Positions 1 to 9,532 of a DNA stretch of 59,663 nt are shown piece by piece (position 1 is the stretch's first letter; every line of letters starts with the position of its first letter). The stretch is from Gemmatimonadota bacterium (GTDB taxonomy: Bacteria; Gemmatimonadota; Gemmatimonadetes; Longimicrobiales; Gaopeijiaceae), in contig JAOUPR010000010.1 of the NCBI GenBank assembly GCA_029879725.1, positions 1 to 59,663 on the forward strand, read 5' to 3'. The notes under the pieces are model-generated. The model was not told the origin of the DNA, searched no databases, and saw nothing but the letters and a program-made list of their open reading frames with translations. Made by a program: the position numbers and the translations under genes.

Positions 1-964
1 CGATCTCGCGGGTGCGCTCCATCACCGAGACGAGCATGATGTTCATGATCACGATCCCTCCCACCACCAACGAGATGGCCACCAGCGCCGGGAGGGCGAG
101 GAAGAGGATGCGGGAGATGCGGTCCCAGAAGGAGATGGCCTCGTCGGCGGTCTCCAGCACGAAGTCGTTGTCTTCCGCGGGACGCAGGCCCCTCCGCGCG
201 CGCATGATCCCTTCCGCCTCGACCTGGGCGTCCCGCAGCCGCGCGGGGTCCACGGTCTGGATCACGATCTGGTCCACCACGCCGTGGGGGTTGGTGACCG
301 ACTGGATGGGGGAGCGGGCGGGGGCGATGGCCTGGTTGTCGCGAGACATCCCCAGAAGCGTGCCCTGCTCCTCGAGGACGCCGATGACACGGTAGGGAAA
401 TCCCCTGATGCGGACCGTCCTCCCCACGGGCTCCAGATCCTCGAAGATCACCTCGGCGGTCTTGGACCCGATCACGATCACGGGGAGTCCCTGTTCGGCC
501 TCCTGCGCCGTGAAGACACGTCCCTTCTGCACTTCGAGGTTCCGGATGGTGAACATCTCCGGCGAGGCACCGGTGACCTCGACGCGGGTGGCGGTGCGTC
601 CGTTGTCTCCTTCCGTATCCCGGTAGGTCGTGCTCTCCACGGAGATCCGCGCGGGGACGCTCAGCCGCTCCCGGATGGCGTCGGCGTCGTCGTAGCGCAG
701 ACGGGGGCGCCGCTGGCGATCACGCCACTCCTCGGCACTCGTGTTCACGTTGACGCTCTTCCACCGGCGGAGCGTCACCGTATTCACGCCGAACACGGCG
801 GAGGTGAAGTCTTCCCGGATGTACCGATCCATCCCCTCGACGACGGTGACCACGACCAGAAGGAACATGACGCCCATGATCACGCCCAGGAGGCTGAAGA
901 AGCTCTTCAGCTTCTGAGCGCGGATCTGCTGCATCGCCAGGACGACTCCCTCCCAGAAGTTCAT
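1..964 (-). CDS. ABC transporter permease, MacB/FtsX type (partial, runs off the left edge)
   Basis: Only the first 321 codons are present. Translation begins MNFWEGVVLAMQQIR, followed by a first membrane helix (about residues 17-38), a long periplasmic MacB-type core (about 45-270), and the start of the second helix. The last visible stretch, with NIMLVSVMERTREI, is the FtsX-domain loop conserved in MacB/LolC-like permeases. No ATPase domain is fused to the N-terminus, so the nucleotide-binding partner must be a separate gene, probably beyond the edge. It lies 18 bases downstream of the adaptor gene and is presumably cotranscribed with it. The substrate is unknown; peptides, lipids or drugs are all possible for this family. 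Confidence 0.9.
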   Translation of the reverse strand, partial: MNFWEGVVLAMQQIRAQKLKSFFSLLGVIMGVMFLLVVVTVVEGMDRYIREDFTSAVFGVNTVTLRRWKSVNVNTSAEEWRDRQRRPRLRYDDADAIRERLSVPARISVESTTYRDTEGDNGRTATRVEVTGASPEMFTIRNLEVQKGRVFTAQEAEQGLPVIVIGSKTAEVIFEDLEPVGRTVRIRGFPYRVIGVLEEQGTLLGMSRDNQAIAPARSPIQSVTNPHGVVDQIVIQTVDPARLRDAQVEAEGIMRARRGLRPAEDNDFVLETADEAISFWDRISRILFLALPALVAISLVVGGIVIMNIMLVSVMERTREI

Positions 965-982
965 GGGTCGGCCGCTCCCCGC

Positions 983-2251
983 TCAGTTCCCCTCGGCGGA
1001 ACCACCCCGCCGAACCGCATCCCCGTTGTGGAGCTGTCGGATCCGCTGGTAGGGCCCCGCCACCACCGTGTCCCCTTCGGCGATTCCAGACAGGATCTCG
1101 AAGTACTCCTGGCCGGCGATCCCGACCTCGACGGGGACGAACCTCACCGTGCCCTCATCGACCACGAACACACCCTCGACGTCTTCCTCTTCGGCCGCCG
1201 CTTCCTCCGCCTCAGGATCCCCGTTGTCGTCCTCCGTGGCGTCCGAGCCGACCTCACCGCTCCCGCGGACCGTGAGCGCGATGATGGGGACCGAGAGGGC
1301 ACGCCGGCGTGTCTCGGTGACGATCTCCGCGGTGGCGGAGAGGTCCGGGCGGAGAAGCACGTCGGTGGGATCCAGCGTGATGACCACTTCGAAGTCGATG
1401 GCGGCCTGCTGGCCCGACGTCTGCTGTGTCGGTGGGTTGATGGCGCTGTTCCCGATCTCCGTCACCCGCCCGCTGAACTTCTCCTCGGGAAACGCGTCGA
1501 TCCGTACCGAAGCGCTGTCGCCCAGAGAGATCCCGGGGACGTCGGTTTCGTCCACCTGCACGACCACCTCGACCACGGAGAGGTCGCTGATGGTGATGAT
1601 GAGGCTTCCGGGATTGTTCATGGTCCCGATGATGACCGTCTCCCCTTCCTCCACGTTGAGGCGGGTGACCTTCCCGTCCATGGGCGCCTTGATGATGGTC
1701 TTGGCCAGCCGGTCGCGGGCTTCGTCCAGGGCCGCCTGTGCCTGGGCCACGCCGTGCTGAGCGGACGACAGCGTCGCCTCTCCGACCTCCACGTTCGTGC
1801 GGGCGTCGTCGATCTGCTGCGTGCTCACCAGAATCGAGTCACGCGCGCGTAGGGAGAGGAGTCGGTCGAGGTCCCGTTGGACCCGGAGGAGGTTGGCTTG
1901 CTGCTGGGCCTCCTGGGCCCGGGCCTGGGAGAGCATCGCCTCGGAGCGCGACACCGCCGCCTGGTACTGGGCTGGGTCGAGGCGCAGGAGGACCTGTCCT
2001 TCCGTCACGTCCTGACCTTCCTCCACCAGGAGGCGGGCCACCTTCGCCGAGACTTCCGAACTCATGGGGACCGTTCGGCGGGCGCGGATGTTCCCGGACG
2101 CCGTGACGAGTTCCACCAGATCCCGGCGTTCGATGGCCTCCATCCGTACGTCGACACCCCGGTTCTGTCCCTGCTTGACCTTGAGTGCCATGGCGGATCC
2201 CAGGACGGCCACGACGATGATGCCGACGATGATCTTCTTTCGGTTGTCCAT
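983..2251 (-). CDS. Efflux RND/MacA-type periplasmic adaptor (membrane fusion protein)
   Basis: A 422-residue HlyD/MacA-family adaptor that links an inner-membrane pump to an outer-membrane channel. An N-terminal membrane anchor (about residues 6-24) is followed by the first half of a lipoyl domain (VARLLVEEGQDVTEGQVLL), a long coiled-coil hairpin rich in Ala, Gln and Arg (about 80-165), the second lipoyl half with MDGKVTRLNVEEGE, and beta-barrel domains. Near residues 335-360 sits an unusually acidic Glu/Asp/Ala insert inside the membrane-proximal part. The gene starts 6 bases after the TolC-like stop and 18 bases before the permease, giving a three-gene export operon. Confidence 0.93.
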   Translation of the reverse strand: MDNRKKIIVGIIVVAVLGSAMALKVKQGQNRGVDVRMEAIERRDLVELVTASGNIRARRTVPMSSEVSAKVARLLVEEGQDVTEGQVLLRLDPAQYQAAVSRSEAMLSQARAQEAQQQANLLRVQRDLDRLLSLRARDSILVSTQQIDDARTNVEVGEATLSSAQHGVAQAQAALDEARDRLAKTIIKAPMDGKVTRLNVEEGETVIIGTMNNPGSLIITISDLSVVEVVVQVDETDVPGISLGDSASVRIDAFPEEKFSGRVTEIGNSAINPPTQQTSGQQAAIDFEVVITLDPTDVLLRPDLSATAEIVTETRRRALSVPIIALTVRGSGEVGSDATEDDNGDPEAEEAAAEEEDVEGVFVVDEGTVRFVPVEVGIAGQEYFEILSGIAEGDTVVAGPYQRIRQLHNGDAVRRGGSAEGN

Positions 2252-2257
2252 GCTCGG

Positions 2258-3751
2258 TCAGTTCCTCAGGGTGGCGCCGACGAGGGCTTCGAGTGTGGTG
2301 ACGGTGTCGTGATAGGCGAAGATGGCGCCGATCCGGTCTCGATCGGCCTGGACCTTCACGGTCTCCGCGTCCATGAGTTCCACGAAGGTGATGGCGCCAA
2401 CCTGGTATCGCTCGCGCGCGAGACGGACCTGCTGTTCGGCCAGCGACTGGTTCCTGTCCTCGAGGAGCGCGCTCTGGTAGGCGGTGCGGACGTTCGCGAG
2501 TCCGATGGAGAGATCCGCCCGTAGCGCCAACTCCTGCTCCCTCACCTGGTGGCGGGCGTCGTCGCGCTGGACCCGTGCCGCCTCCAGTTGCCGCTGGCGT
2601 CTGAAGCCCTGGAAGATGGGGATCGATACCGTGAGGGATGCCGACGGGGGAGACGACTGGAAGGCGAAGGGAAACTGGTCGTTCCCGTCGATGATGGCCT
2701 GCCTCTGCGCATCCGTGAAGACGAACTGCGCACAGTCGATGGGAGGGAGGGGGTCCGCCAGCCTGCTGTAGAGGTCGTTGGTGCTCACGCACCGGTCCAC
2801 GAGACCCGCGATCTGTCCTTGAGCCTGGGCGATCTGAAGGGACGTGCTGCTCGCTTCCCGGGTGAATCCGCTGATCCCCGCCGACAAGGAGACGGTGGGA
2901 AGGTACTCCGAGCGCGCGATGCGCACACCGATGTCCGCCTCGTCCAACGAACGGCGTCCCGCTTCCAGAGAGGGATTCGTCCGGAGGGCCAGCTCGTACA
3001 GCTCGTCCACGTCCCAGAGGGGCTCGGTGAGGTCGAAGCTCGTGGAGAGCTCCACCTCCTGACCCACGGGCACCCCCATCCACTGGAGAAGGCGCATCCT
3101 CCCGGTCGCGAGGGCGTTTTCCGCCTGGAGCACCCCGACCTCGGCACGCCCCACCTGCACCTCTGCCTGCCCGACGTCGATGGGAGTGACGGCGCCCACT
3201 TCGAGCCTTCCCTGGGCGAGGCGAAGGTTGAGCCGCGCGCTCTCGAGTTGCCTCTCCGCGAGATACAGCCCTTCCTGTTGGCGAAGCACCTCCAGATACC
3301 CGTTGGTCACCCGGGTGACCAGTTCCGATTCCGACATCCGGATTCTCGCACGCGTGACGTCCCGGCCGGCGGAGGCCCGTCCGGGAGCCAGGAGCGTGGC
3401 GCCGCTCAACTGGTAGGAAAGTCCCACCCGGTAGCTCGAGAAGTAATACGAGGGAAGGCCACCCAGACCCAGATCACCCAACGTGATGCTTCCCAACTGC
3501 TGCTCTCCCGATCCCTGCCAGCTCAGGGAGGAACTCGCCGACGCCTGGGGGAGGAGCAGTTGGGTTCGCGCCTCCCGCACCTCCCAGTCCCTCACGGCGG
3601 CGTCGTTGAGGCTCTGGAGATAGGCCGGACTGTTCTCCCGCGCGATCCGGAGGGCGTCCTCGAGGGTCATCGTGCTGGGGACGGCTTCCTGTGCCGCGAC
3701 CGGATAGGTCCCGATGAAGCCGATGAAGACGACCAGCGGGAATATCCTCAT
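2258..3751 (-). CDS. TolC-family outer membrane channel
   Basis: A 497-residue TolC/OEP protein. I chose the ATG at 3751 because it opens a clean signal peptide (MRIFPLVVFIGFIGTYPVAAQ, cleavage after AQ) and is preceded by a GAGAAAGG ribosome-binding site; the open frame extends about 100 codons upstream but that part is shadow-like. After the signal come two OEP repeats starting at TLEDALRIARENSPAYLQSL and, near residue 260, LYELALRTNPSLEAGRRSL. The C-terminal repeat includes YQVGAITFVELMDAE. It is the first gene of the channel-adaptor-permease operon. The family exports drugs, proteins or lipids; this operon does not reveal which. Confidence 0.92.
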   Translation of the reverse strand: MRIFPLVVFIGFIGTYPVAAQEAVPSTMTLEDALRIARENSPAYLQSLNDAAVRDWEVREARTQLLLPQASASSSLSWQGSGEQQLGSITLGDLGLGGLPSYYFSSYRVGLSYQLSGATLLAPGRASAGRDVTRARIRMSESELVTRVTNGYLEVLRQQEGLYLAERQLESARLNLRLAQGRLEVGAVTPIDVGQAEVQVGRAEVGVLQAENALATGRMRLLQWMGVPVGQEVELSTSFDLTEPLWDVDELYELALRTNPSLEAGRRSLDEADIGVRIARSEYLPTVSLSAGISGFTREASSTSLQIAQAQGQIAGLVDRCVSTNDLYSRLADPLPPIDCAQFVFTDAQRQAIIDGNDQFPFAFQSSPPSASLTVSIPIFQGFRRQRQLEAARVQRDDARHQVREQELALRADLSIGLANVRTAYQSALLEDRNQSLAEQQVRLARERYQVGAITFVELMDAETVKVQADRDRIGAIFAYHDTVTTLEALVGATLRN

Positions 3752-3914
3752 CGTCTGTGCCTTTCTCCCGTTCCGGGTGGATGGTGGGTCGTAGCGCTCC
3801 GTACGGGTGGGGTACCGGCGAAGTTTCCGGCACGCCCGTGCGGTGTCTTCGATACGGGTCGAGGTGGAAAATCCTTCGGAAGCATGGGTGCGGGGGCGGC
3901 GGGAGGTCGAAGCG

Positions 3915-4598
3915 TCAGCCGGATAGATCCTGCCGTACGGCCTGATAGCGAAGCACCGGGATGTCGACCCGCACCACCCGCCCCTGACCATCGAACCAGA
4001 CCAGGCGCTCCTCGTCTCCGATACGCAATGTGAAGCGGCGTGTCGGGATCTCGACACCACCCACGAGGAGTGGGACGTTCTCGATGTTCTCGACGGTCAT
4101 TTCCAGGCTTCGACGGCTACGGGGCTCGATGAACGGGGCCACGGTACCCACGCGCACGTTCCGGAGAAACCAGTACTGGTGGGCAACGCCTTGTTCCAGC
4201 ACCCTCATCTGGGCCGTCGCCACGTACTCGCGTTCCTCCTCGCCGGCCGCGGAACGAACCACCGTCACGTACCGCGGTCCGGCCAGATTCAGGCGGATCT
4301 CCACGGGCGAAGGTCCGGTGACCTTCATCTGGTAGGCGAGGACCGTTCCCTCGGGGGGGCGCGCCTGGAGGACGGGGCGCAACTCTTCCCCGGACCGTAG
4401 GCGCACCACTCCGTTGGCGATGATGGACGCTTCCAGCCCCAGACCCGAGCGCCGGATCGCGAACGTCTCGCTTCCCGCGGGTGCGTCGTCGATACGAATC
4501 GCGAACGACCCCTCGTCCATGACCACGGTTTGCGCGTGGATGGCGGGAGCCAGGACCAACGCCAGTGCGATCAGGGTGATGTGTCGGAATCGGTGCAT
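3915..4598 (-). CDS. Secreted beta-rich protein of unknown function
   Basis: A 227-residue protein. The ATG at 4598 gives a good Sec signal peptide (MHRFRHITLIALALVLAPAI, then HAQ), so it is placed in the periplasm or outer membrane; an upstream in-frame ATG at 4682 would add a non-signal leader. The mature part is a series of beta-like segments (FAIRIDDAPAGSETFAIRR, VLAYQMKVTGPSPVEIRL) and ends with RLVWFDGQGRVVRVDIP. The pattern resembles DUF3108/DUF6134-type outer-membrane-associated proteins, but I would not assign it firmly. It sits between the export operon and a creatininase-like gene on the same strand, 163 bases before the TolC-like gene, so it may be transcribed separately. Confidence 0.75.
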   Translation of the reverse strand: MHRFRHITLIALALVLAPAIHAQTVVMDEGSFAIRIDDAPAGSETFAIRRSGLGLEASIIANGVVRLRSGEELRPVLQARPPEGTVLAYQMKVTGPSPVEIRLNLAGPRYVTVVRSAAGEEEREYVATAQMRVLEQGVAHQYWFLRNVRVGTVAPFIEPRSRRSLEMTVENIENVPLLVGGVEIPTRRFTLRIGDEERLVWFDGQGRVVRVDIPVLRYQAVRQDLSG

Positions 4599-4703
4599 CG
4601 AATCGGTCCCTGGCGGCGCGAGGGTGAGCAGGTACATATAGGGCGGTTCGGCGAAAGCGTTCAGACGCTTCATCCACCCCACAATCGAGCGCCTTCGATA
4701 CCC

Positions 4704-5444
4704 CTAGGCGCTTTCACTGTTCACGTCGCGGTGTGTCCCCGAGCGATCCAGGGACGCGCCGAGCACGTCCACCAACCGAGCGAACAGTGCGGCACCCTTG
4801 GCCGCCGAAGCGAGGGACGGTCGCCCCAGGACTCCACGGGACTCCAACGGGGGTGCCGGCATCCGGCGGCGGATGTATGTTCGGAGCCGGCGCCCTTCCA
4901 CGACGAAGTCCGACGCGGAGGCGTCCCCGACGAGATGGGGCGCCAGGTGGAGGAGGAGCGAGGTTTCCAGTTCCCCGGCATGCTCCCGCTCCGGATCCCC
5001 TTCCAGGAGATCGTGTACGTCGATCTGGAACAGATCGTAGACCGTGGTGGCGGACGAAGCGGTCAGCGCCATCAGCACCGCTTCCAGGTGAGGCTCGTAT
5101 CGATGCGCACTCACGATGATGAACTCGGAGATCCCGTGATCCTCCCAACGGGCGAGAAGCTCGTTCACCGACCGGTGGAAGGTCTTCCGGCGGAGTCCGG
5201 CCGTGCCGGCGTAGGACGCCTGGGACGCGGTGACGCCGTAAGCGAACGTCGGTGCGCGGAGGATGCCGAGGCGGCGCGAGAGCGCGGCACACACGTGTTT
5301 GCTGATCAGCGTGTTGGTTCCGAGGGGAAGGTGGGGTCCGTGCTGCTCCAGAGCGCCCACGGGCAGGAGGAGTCGGGGGTCCCGGGCGATGATCCTCTGG
5401 ACCTGTGGCCAACTGAGTTCATCCAGGGCGAATGACGCTTCCAT
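4704..5444 (-). CDS. Creatininase-family protein with altered metal-site motifs
   Basis: A 246-residue member of the creatinine amidohydrolase fold. Family signs are LEQHGPHLPLGTNTLI near residue 32, FAYGVTASQ near 68, and HAGELETSLLL near 155. Two key motifs differ. The metal-bridging Asp of the usual LGTDT motif is Asn44, and the NGHGGN/NGHxEN loop is replaced by VSAHRYEP with only His114 kept. The protein may therefore be a degenerate or re-purposed hydrolase. I start it at the ATG at 5444; a start at 5498 would run deep into the divergent kinase gene. Its 5' end overlaps that kinase start by about 13 bases. Confidence 0.8.
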   Translation of the reverse strand: MEASFALDELSWPQVQRIIARDPRLLLPVGALEQHGPHLPLGTNTLISKHVCAALSRRLGILRAPTFAYGVTASQASYAGTAGLRRKTFHRSVNELLARWEDHGISEFIIVSAHRYEPHLEAVLMALTASSATTVYDLFQIDVHDLLEGDPEREHAGELETSLLLHLAPHLVGDASASDFVVEGRRLRTYIRRRMPAPPLESRGVLGRPSLASAAKGAALFARLVDVLGASLDRSGTHRDVNSESA

Positions 5445-8400
5445 CGAGTGCCTCCGAAGCCGTGGATCGGTTGAAATCCCTGGGCTGGTTGGGGCCATCC
5501 ATCGGTGTCGCCTCCCTCGGCCTCTGGGCGTGGCGACCCGAGGAAATGTACCTCGGCGTCGGCTTCCTCGCCTGTCTCGTCTCCTTCGTCGCGGAGCCGC
5601 GGAACAGCCGTCTGCGGATCGTGGGAATCCTCGTCGTCCTGGCCGGTGTCCTTGCCGGAACCGCCGCCCACCGCGAGGTGGCGCGCCTCACCGACGACTG
5701 GGATGGATACTGGGAGGCGCGCAAGGCCACGGTGGGTGAGCTCCTGCGCGAGGAACTCGATACGCTTCTGTCCCACGGGGAGGCTGCCGCGGACGAGCTC
5801 GCCGAGGTGGTGTGGCGGGAGGGAGTTCCCGCGAATTCCCGGTCACTGGCCAGGATCCGGGCGTCGTATGGGATCGGTTCGGTGACCGTGTACGACGGGT
5901 CCGGCACGCCCCTCGTATGGGACGGGGAGCACCGGGGAAAGGTGCCGGAGCCGGTCCAGCGAGGTATTCGCCGCTATCTCTACCAGGACCTTCCCCTCTT
6001 CGGATATCTCTACGTCACGGCGAGCACGCCGGACCTGGGCGCTACCGCGGTGGCCGCGATCCTCATCCGCACGGACCTCCCGGAGCGCGTGACGGGGAGA
6101 GGGGACGACTTCGCCTCCACCTTCCGGCGCCGGGCCGGTGAGGACGTCCGCTTCCAGGCCCAGCCGGCCCCGCAGGGTGCCGTGGGGTGGGATCTGGCGC
6201 TGGGGGACGGGACCTTGTTCAGCGTCGTGTTGCAGGAGCCGGATCCGGCGGACCGGGTGGCGGATCGCTGGGCGTGGTGGCGTGGGATGGTCGCCGGGCT
6301 GGCGTTCATCGCCTGGATCCTGTTGACGCTGGGTGCGCCGCTCCGGTCGGTGCATGGTGTACCGGCGGCCATGGTCCTTCTCTTCCTGGCCGCCGTGGTG
6401 CCTCTGGATGTCCTGGGGGCCAGAGCGTCGTTGTTCGATCTCGGCACGTTCCGCCTTCCGGGGCCGTTTCCCGTGTCCCTGGGACGCCTCGCGGCGCTCT
6501 CCGTCGCCCTCGTGATGACCATGGGCGTGCTTCCCCGGCCCCGCCGCGGTGTTCCCGCCTGGGTCGGCGCGGCCGCGGTGGGACTCGGGTTCCCGTTGGT
6601 CCTGGCATGGTTCCGTGCCGGGGTGGGTCGGGGCGGCATCGGTGCAGGGGAGGTGGAATGGATCGTGTACCAGGCGTGTGTCGGCGTTCTCCTCACCCTC
6701 ATGGCGGGTGTGGCGATGGCCTTCACCCGCGATACGACCCCCGTGGCGAAGTGGCATGCCGGGGTCGCGGTGGGCCTGACCTTCGCGCTGGGAGCGGGTT
6801 CGGCGGCCTTCACGTGGGATTCCGCGTCGCTTCCCTGGGCGTGGACGGGGTTGTGGGCGGTCCCTCTCATGATGGTCTCCAGGACGCTGTCGGCGTGGGA
6901 CGGGTGGCAGCGGCCTCTGGTGGGGTGGGTGTTGGCGGGTACCCTCGCGTCCACGGCGGCCATTCCGTCGACCTGGGCCGATCGCCTGCAGGATCGGATG
7001 GTGATCGGTACGGGAGTGCTCGAGGGGCTCGCGCGCCCCGACGACCCGGAGGTGGAAGAGGCGCTCTTCCTGGCGTCGGACATCGGGTCCTCGAAGACGG
7101 TACCACTCCAGGACCAGGTCGAGCTCCTCTATGAAGTATGGCAGGAGAGCGGGTTGGCGGGGTTGGGGCACCCCCTCTGGCTGACCCTGTGGTCACCCGG
7201 GGGAATTCCGGAAGAGGAACTCCGTGTGGGTGTGGACGGAGCGCACCCACCCGTGGCGGGCGAGGATCTTCTTCAGGTGGCCGTCTCGGGGACCTCCCGC
7301 GTGATCCGGTACAATCGCGTGGACGCCCGGTACGTGCTGCAGGCCCCTCTCCAGGACCGATGGCTGCTGACCGTGGTCGTTCCTCCCTTCGTGCTGGGAG
7401 GGAGGGCGTCTCCGCTCACCCCGCTCCTCGCGGAGGGGGCCACCAGCGCCGCCGACGTGCTGGACCTCGTCCCGCTCCTTCCGGATGACCCGCATGACGA
7501 TTCGGGGGTGACCTGGCGTCGGGCCGCCGGGGGATGGCAGGGCGACCTCCCGCTGAGCTACCCGAACGGAGCGTACCACGCCCACTATCACCTCGAGGTT
7601 CCCGGATTCCTCCTGGCTCTGTCACGGGCGACCCTCCTCCTGGGTCTCAACCTCCTCCTCTTCCTTCCGGTGTGGATCGGGGGGCGGAGCTTGTCGCGGG
7701 AAGTGGTTCCCCCGGGGTACGGACTCCGGGGGCTCGTCATCTCGTTCCGGGCTCGGGTCACGCTGGCGCTCTTCGGATTCTTCCTTCTGGCCAACGCGAT
7801 CTTCGGCACGCTCGCGTACCGGACCATCGCGGGGGCGGCGCAGAGGGCGGCGCGTGTCCTGGCCGAACGGGTGGTGGAGGATGCCGCGGACTGGTACCTC
7901 GAGGAGTCCGGGGAGATGGGGCCCCTCGCCCGTCGCGTCGGCACGGAGTTGATGGAATACCGGCGAGGAGAGTTGCGGGAGGGATCCGTGGCGGAGTTGG
8001 TCGAGTTGGGCCTCTACGAGGCATGGATCCCCTATCCCGTGCACCGCCTCCTCGACACGGGCGAGGAGATCCGTGACTTCACGCTCACGGAGCAGGGGGA
8101 CTGGTCCTACGTCACGGCCTTCCGGAGGCTTCCCGACGGAGACGTGCTGGGGGCGCAGGTCCCTCTTCAGGCGGGCGCCACCGCCATCCGTAGCCGGGAC
8201 GTCCTCGAGCTCCTCGGATTCGGCGTGCTGGTGGGAGCCATGCTCTCCCTGGGACTCGCGCTGATGGTGGGGCGGGCGCTCACCCGCCCCATCCGTTCGC
8301 TCCAGGTGGCGTCGGAACGCGTGGGTGCGGGAAACCTCGGCCTTCGGCTCCCCTCGGACCGGAGCGACGAGTTCGGACTCGTGTTCCGGGCCTTCAACCG

Positions 8401-9487
8401 AATGGTCAGCCGTCTTCGGCGCGCACGCCGTCAGCTCGTCCGTACCACCCGCCGCACGCAGGCGATCATGGAGGAGGCCGCCGTGGGGATGGTGGCACTG
8501 GACCCGGCCGGGATCGTGACGCTGGCCAACCCGAGGGCGGAGTCCATCCTCCAGTCGCGCGTCGTGGTCGGGGAGAGCCTTCTGGAGGCCGGTCCCCTCG
8601 GCCGTCAACTCGCCGAGTGGCTGGCCCGGAACCTCGAGGATCTGGACGAGGCCGATACCGAGCTCCAGTGGGACGCGCGGCGGTATCGGGTACGCGCGCG
8701 CCGGGTCGAGGTGGAGGGCGCTCGCGGTGGGATCGTGGTGGCGGTGGAGGACGTGACCGACGAACTCCGCACGGAACGTGTGCTCGCGTGGGGTGAGATG
8801 GCCCGACAGGTCGCGCACGAAGTGAAGAATCCGCTCACGCCCATCAAGCTCAGTATCCAGCACATCCGGCGGGCATGGTCCGATGGTCGCCCGGATTTCG
8901 ACGACATCCTGGTACGGAACGCCGACGCCATGCTCAAGGAGATCGATCGGCTGGCGACCATCGCCCAGAGCTTTTCCCGTTTCGGGGCCCCCGGGCAGGC
9001 GGGGACCGAGGTTCTCACCGCCGTGGACGTCCAGGACGTGGTGGACGAGGTGCTCGCTCTCTACTCCAGCGGAGAGGCGTTCATCACCTTCGCCGCCAAG
9101 GTCGAGGAGCCCCTTCCCCTGGTTCTGGCCAGGGGAGACGAGTTGAAGGAAGTGCTGGTGAACGTGCTGGAGAACGCGCGCGCCGCGCTCGCTCAGGGAG
9201 GATCGGTGGAGGTGTGCGCCCGTCGATCGGACGAGGGGGTGGTGGTGGAGGTCGTGGACGACGGTACGGGGATTCCCGAAGACGTGCTCACGCGCGTGTT
9301 CGAGCCGCACTTTTCCACTCGATCGAAGGGCACCGGCCTGGGCCTCGCCATCGTGAAGCGGTTGGTCGAATCGTGGGGGGGAACCGTGGACATGGACAGT
9401 CGGCCGGGACGGGGGACCACCGTCACGATGACGTTGCTCCCCTGGATGGACGGGGGTGGCCTCCCGGAGGAAGATCAGACATCTTGA
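5432..9487 (+). CDS. Very large NtrY-like membrane sensor histidine kinase
   Basis: A 1351-residue kinase, nearly twice the usual NtrY length. The N-terminal part has about a dozen hydrophobic segments arranged as two helices, an extracytoplasmic domain (about 85-280), a helical bundle (about 288-520), a second extracytoplasmic domain (about 520-730), two more helices, a third sensor loop (about 800-925) and a last helix. A HAMP domain follows (TRPIRSLQVASERVGAGNL, about 950-1005), then a PAS-like segment, a HisKA domain with RQVAHEVKNPLTPIKLS (His1129) and a HATPase with N-box VLVNVLENAR and STRSKGTGLGLAIVKRL. A GTG at 5462 is an alternative start that would avoid the overlap with the divergent gene. 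The NtrC-like regulator at 22896 is a candidate partner. Confidence 0.92.
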   Translation: MTLPSSASEAVDRLKSLGWLGPSIGVASLGLWAWRPEEMYLGVGFLACLVSFVAEPRNSRLRIVGILVVLAGVLAGTAAHREVARLTDDWDGYWEARKATVGELLREELDTLLSHGEAAADELAEVVWREGVPANSRSLARIRASYGIGSVTVYDGSGTPLVWDGEHRGKVPEPVQRGIRRYLYQDLPLFGYLYVTASTPDLGATAVAAILIRTDLPERVTGRGDDFASTFRRRAGEDVRFQAQPAPQGAVGWDLALGDGTLFSVVLQEPDPADRVADRWAWWRGMVAGLAFIAWILLTLGAPLRSVHGVPAAMVLLFLAAVVPLDVLGARASLFDLGTFRLPGPFPVSLGRLAALSVALVMTMGVLPRPRRGVPAWVGAAAVGLGFPLVLAWFRAGVGRGGIGAGEVEWIVYQACVGVLLTLMAGVAMAFTRDTTPVAKWHAGVAVGLTFALGAGSAAFTWDSASLPWAWTGLWAVPLMMVSRTLSAWDGWQRPLVGWVLAGTLASTAAIPSTWADRLQDRMVIGTGVLEGLARPDDPEVEEALFLASDIGSSKTVPLQDQVELLYEVWQESGLAGLGHPLWLTLWSPGGIPEEELRVGVDGAHPPVAGEDLLQVAVSGTSRVIRYNRVDARYVLQAPLQDRWLLTVVVPPFVLGGRASPLTPLLAEGATSAADVLDLVPLLPDDPHDDSGVTWRRAAGGWQGDLPLSYPNGAYHAHYHLEVPGFLLALSRATLLLGLNLLLFLPVWIGGRSLSREVVPPGYGLRGLVISFRARVTLALFGFFLLANAIFGTLAYRTIAGAAQRAARVLAERVVEDAADWYLEESGEMGPLARRVGTELMEYRRGELREGSVAELVELGLYEAWIPYPVHRLLDTGEEIRDFTLTEQGDWSYVTAFRRLPDGDVLGAQVPLQAGATAIRSRDVLELLGFGVLVGAMLSLGLALMVGRALTRPIRSLQVASERVGAGNLGLRLPSDRSDEFGLVFRAFNRMVSRLRRARRQLVRTTRRTQAIMEEAAVGMVALDPAGIVTLANPRAESILQSRVVVGESLLEAGPLGRQLAEWLARNLEDLDEADTELQWDARRYRVRARRVEVEGARGGIVVAVEDVTDELRTERVLAWGEMARQVAHEVKNPLTPIKLSIQHIRRAWSDGRPDFDDILVRNADAMLKEIDRLATIAQSFSRFGAPGQAGTEVLTAVDVQDVVDEVLALYSSGEAFITFAAKVEEPLPLVLARGDELKEVLVNVLENARAALAQGGSVEVCARRSDEGVVVEVVDDGTGIPEDVLTRVFEPHFSTRSKGTGLGLAIVKRLVESWGGTVDMDSRPGRGTTVTMTLLPWMDGGGLPEEDQTS

Positions 9488-9532
9488 GTTCCTGCCATCC
9501 TCCTCCGTGAGAGCGGAGAACAGCCCCTCAAG

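Noticed and set aside
284..1852. Long plus-strand open frame over the permease and adaptor genes
   Set aside because: It is an antisense shadow of two well-supported minus-strand genes, with Arg/Asp/His-rich low-complexity translation and no domain.
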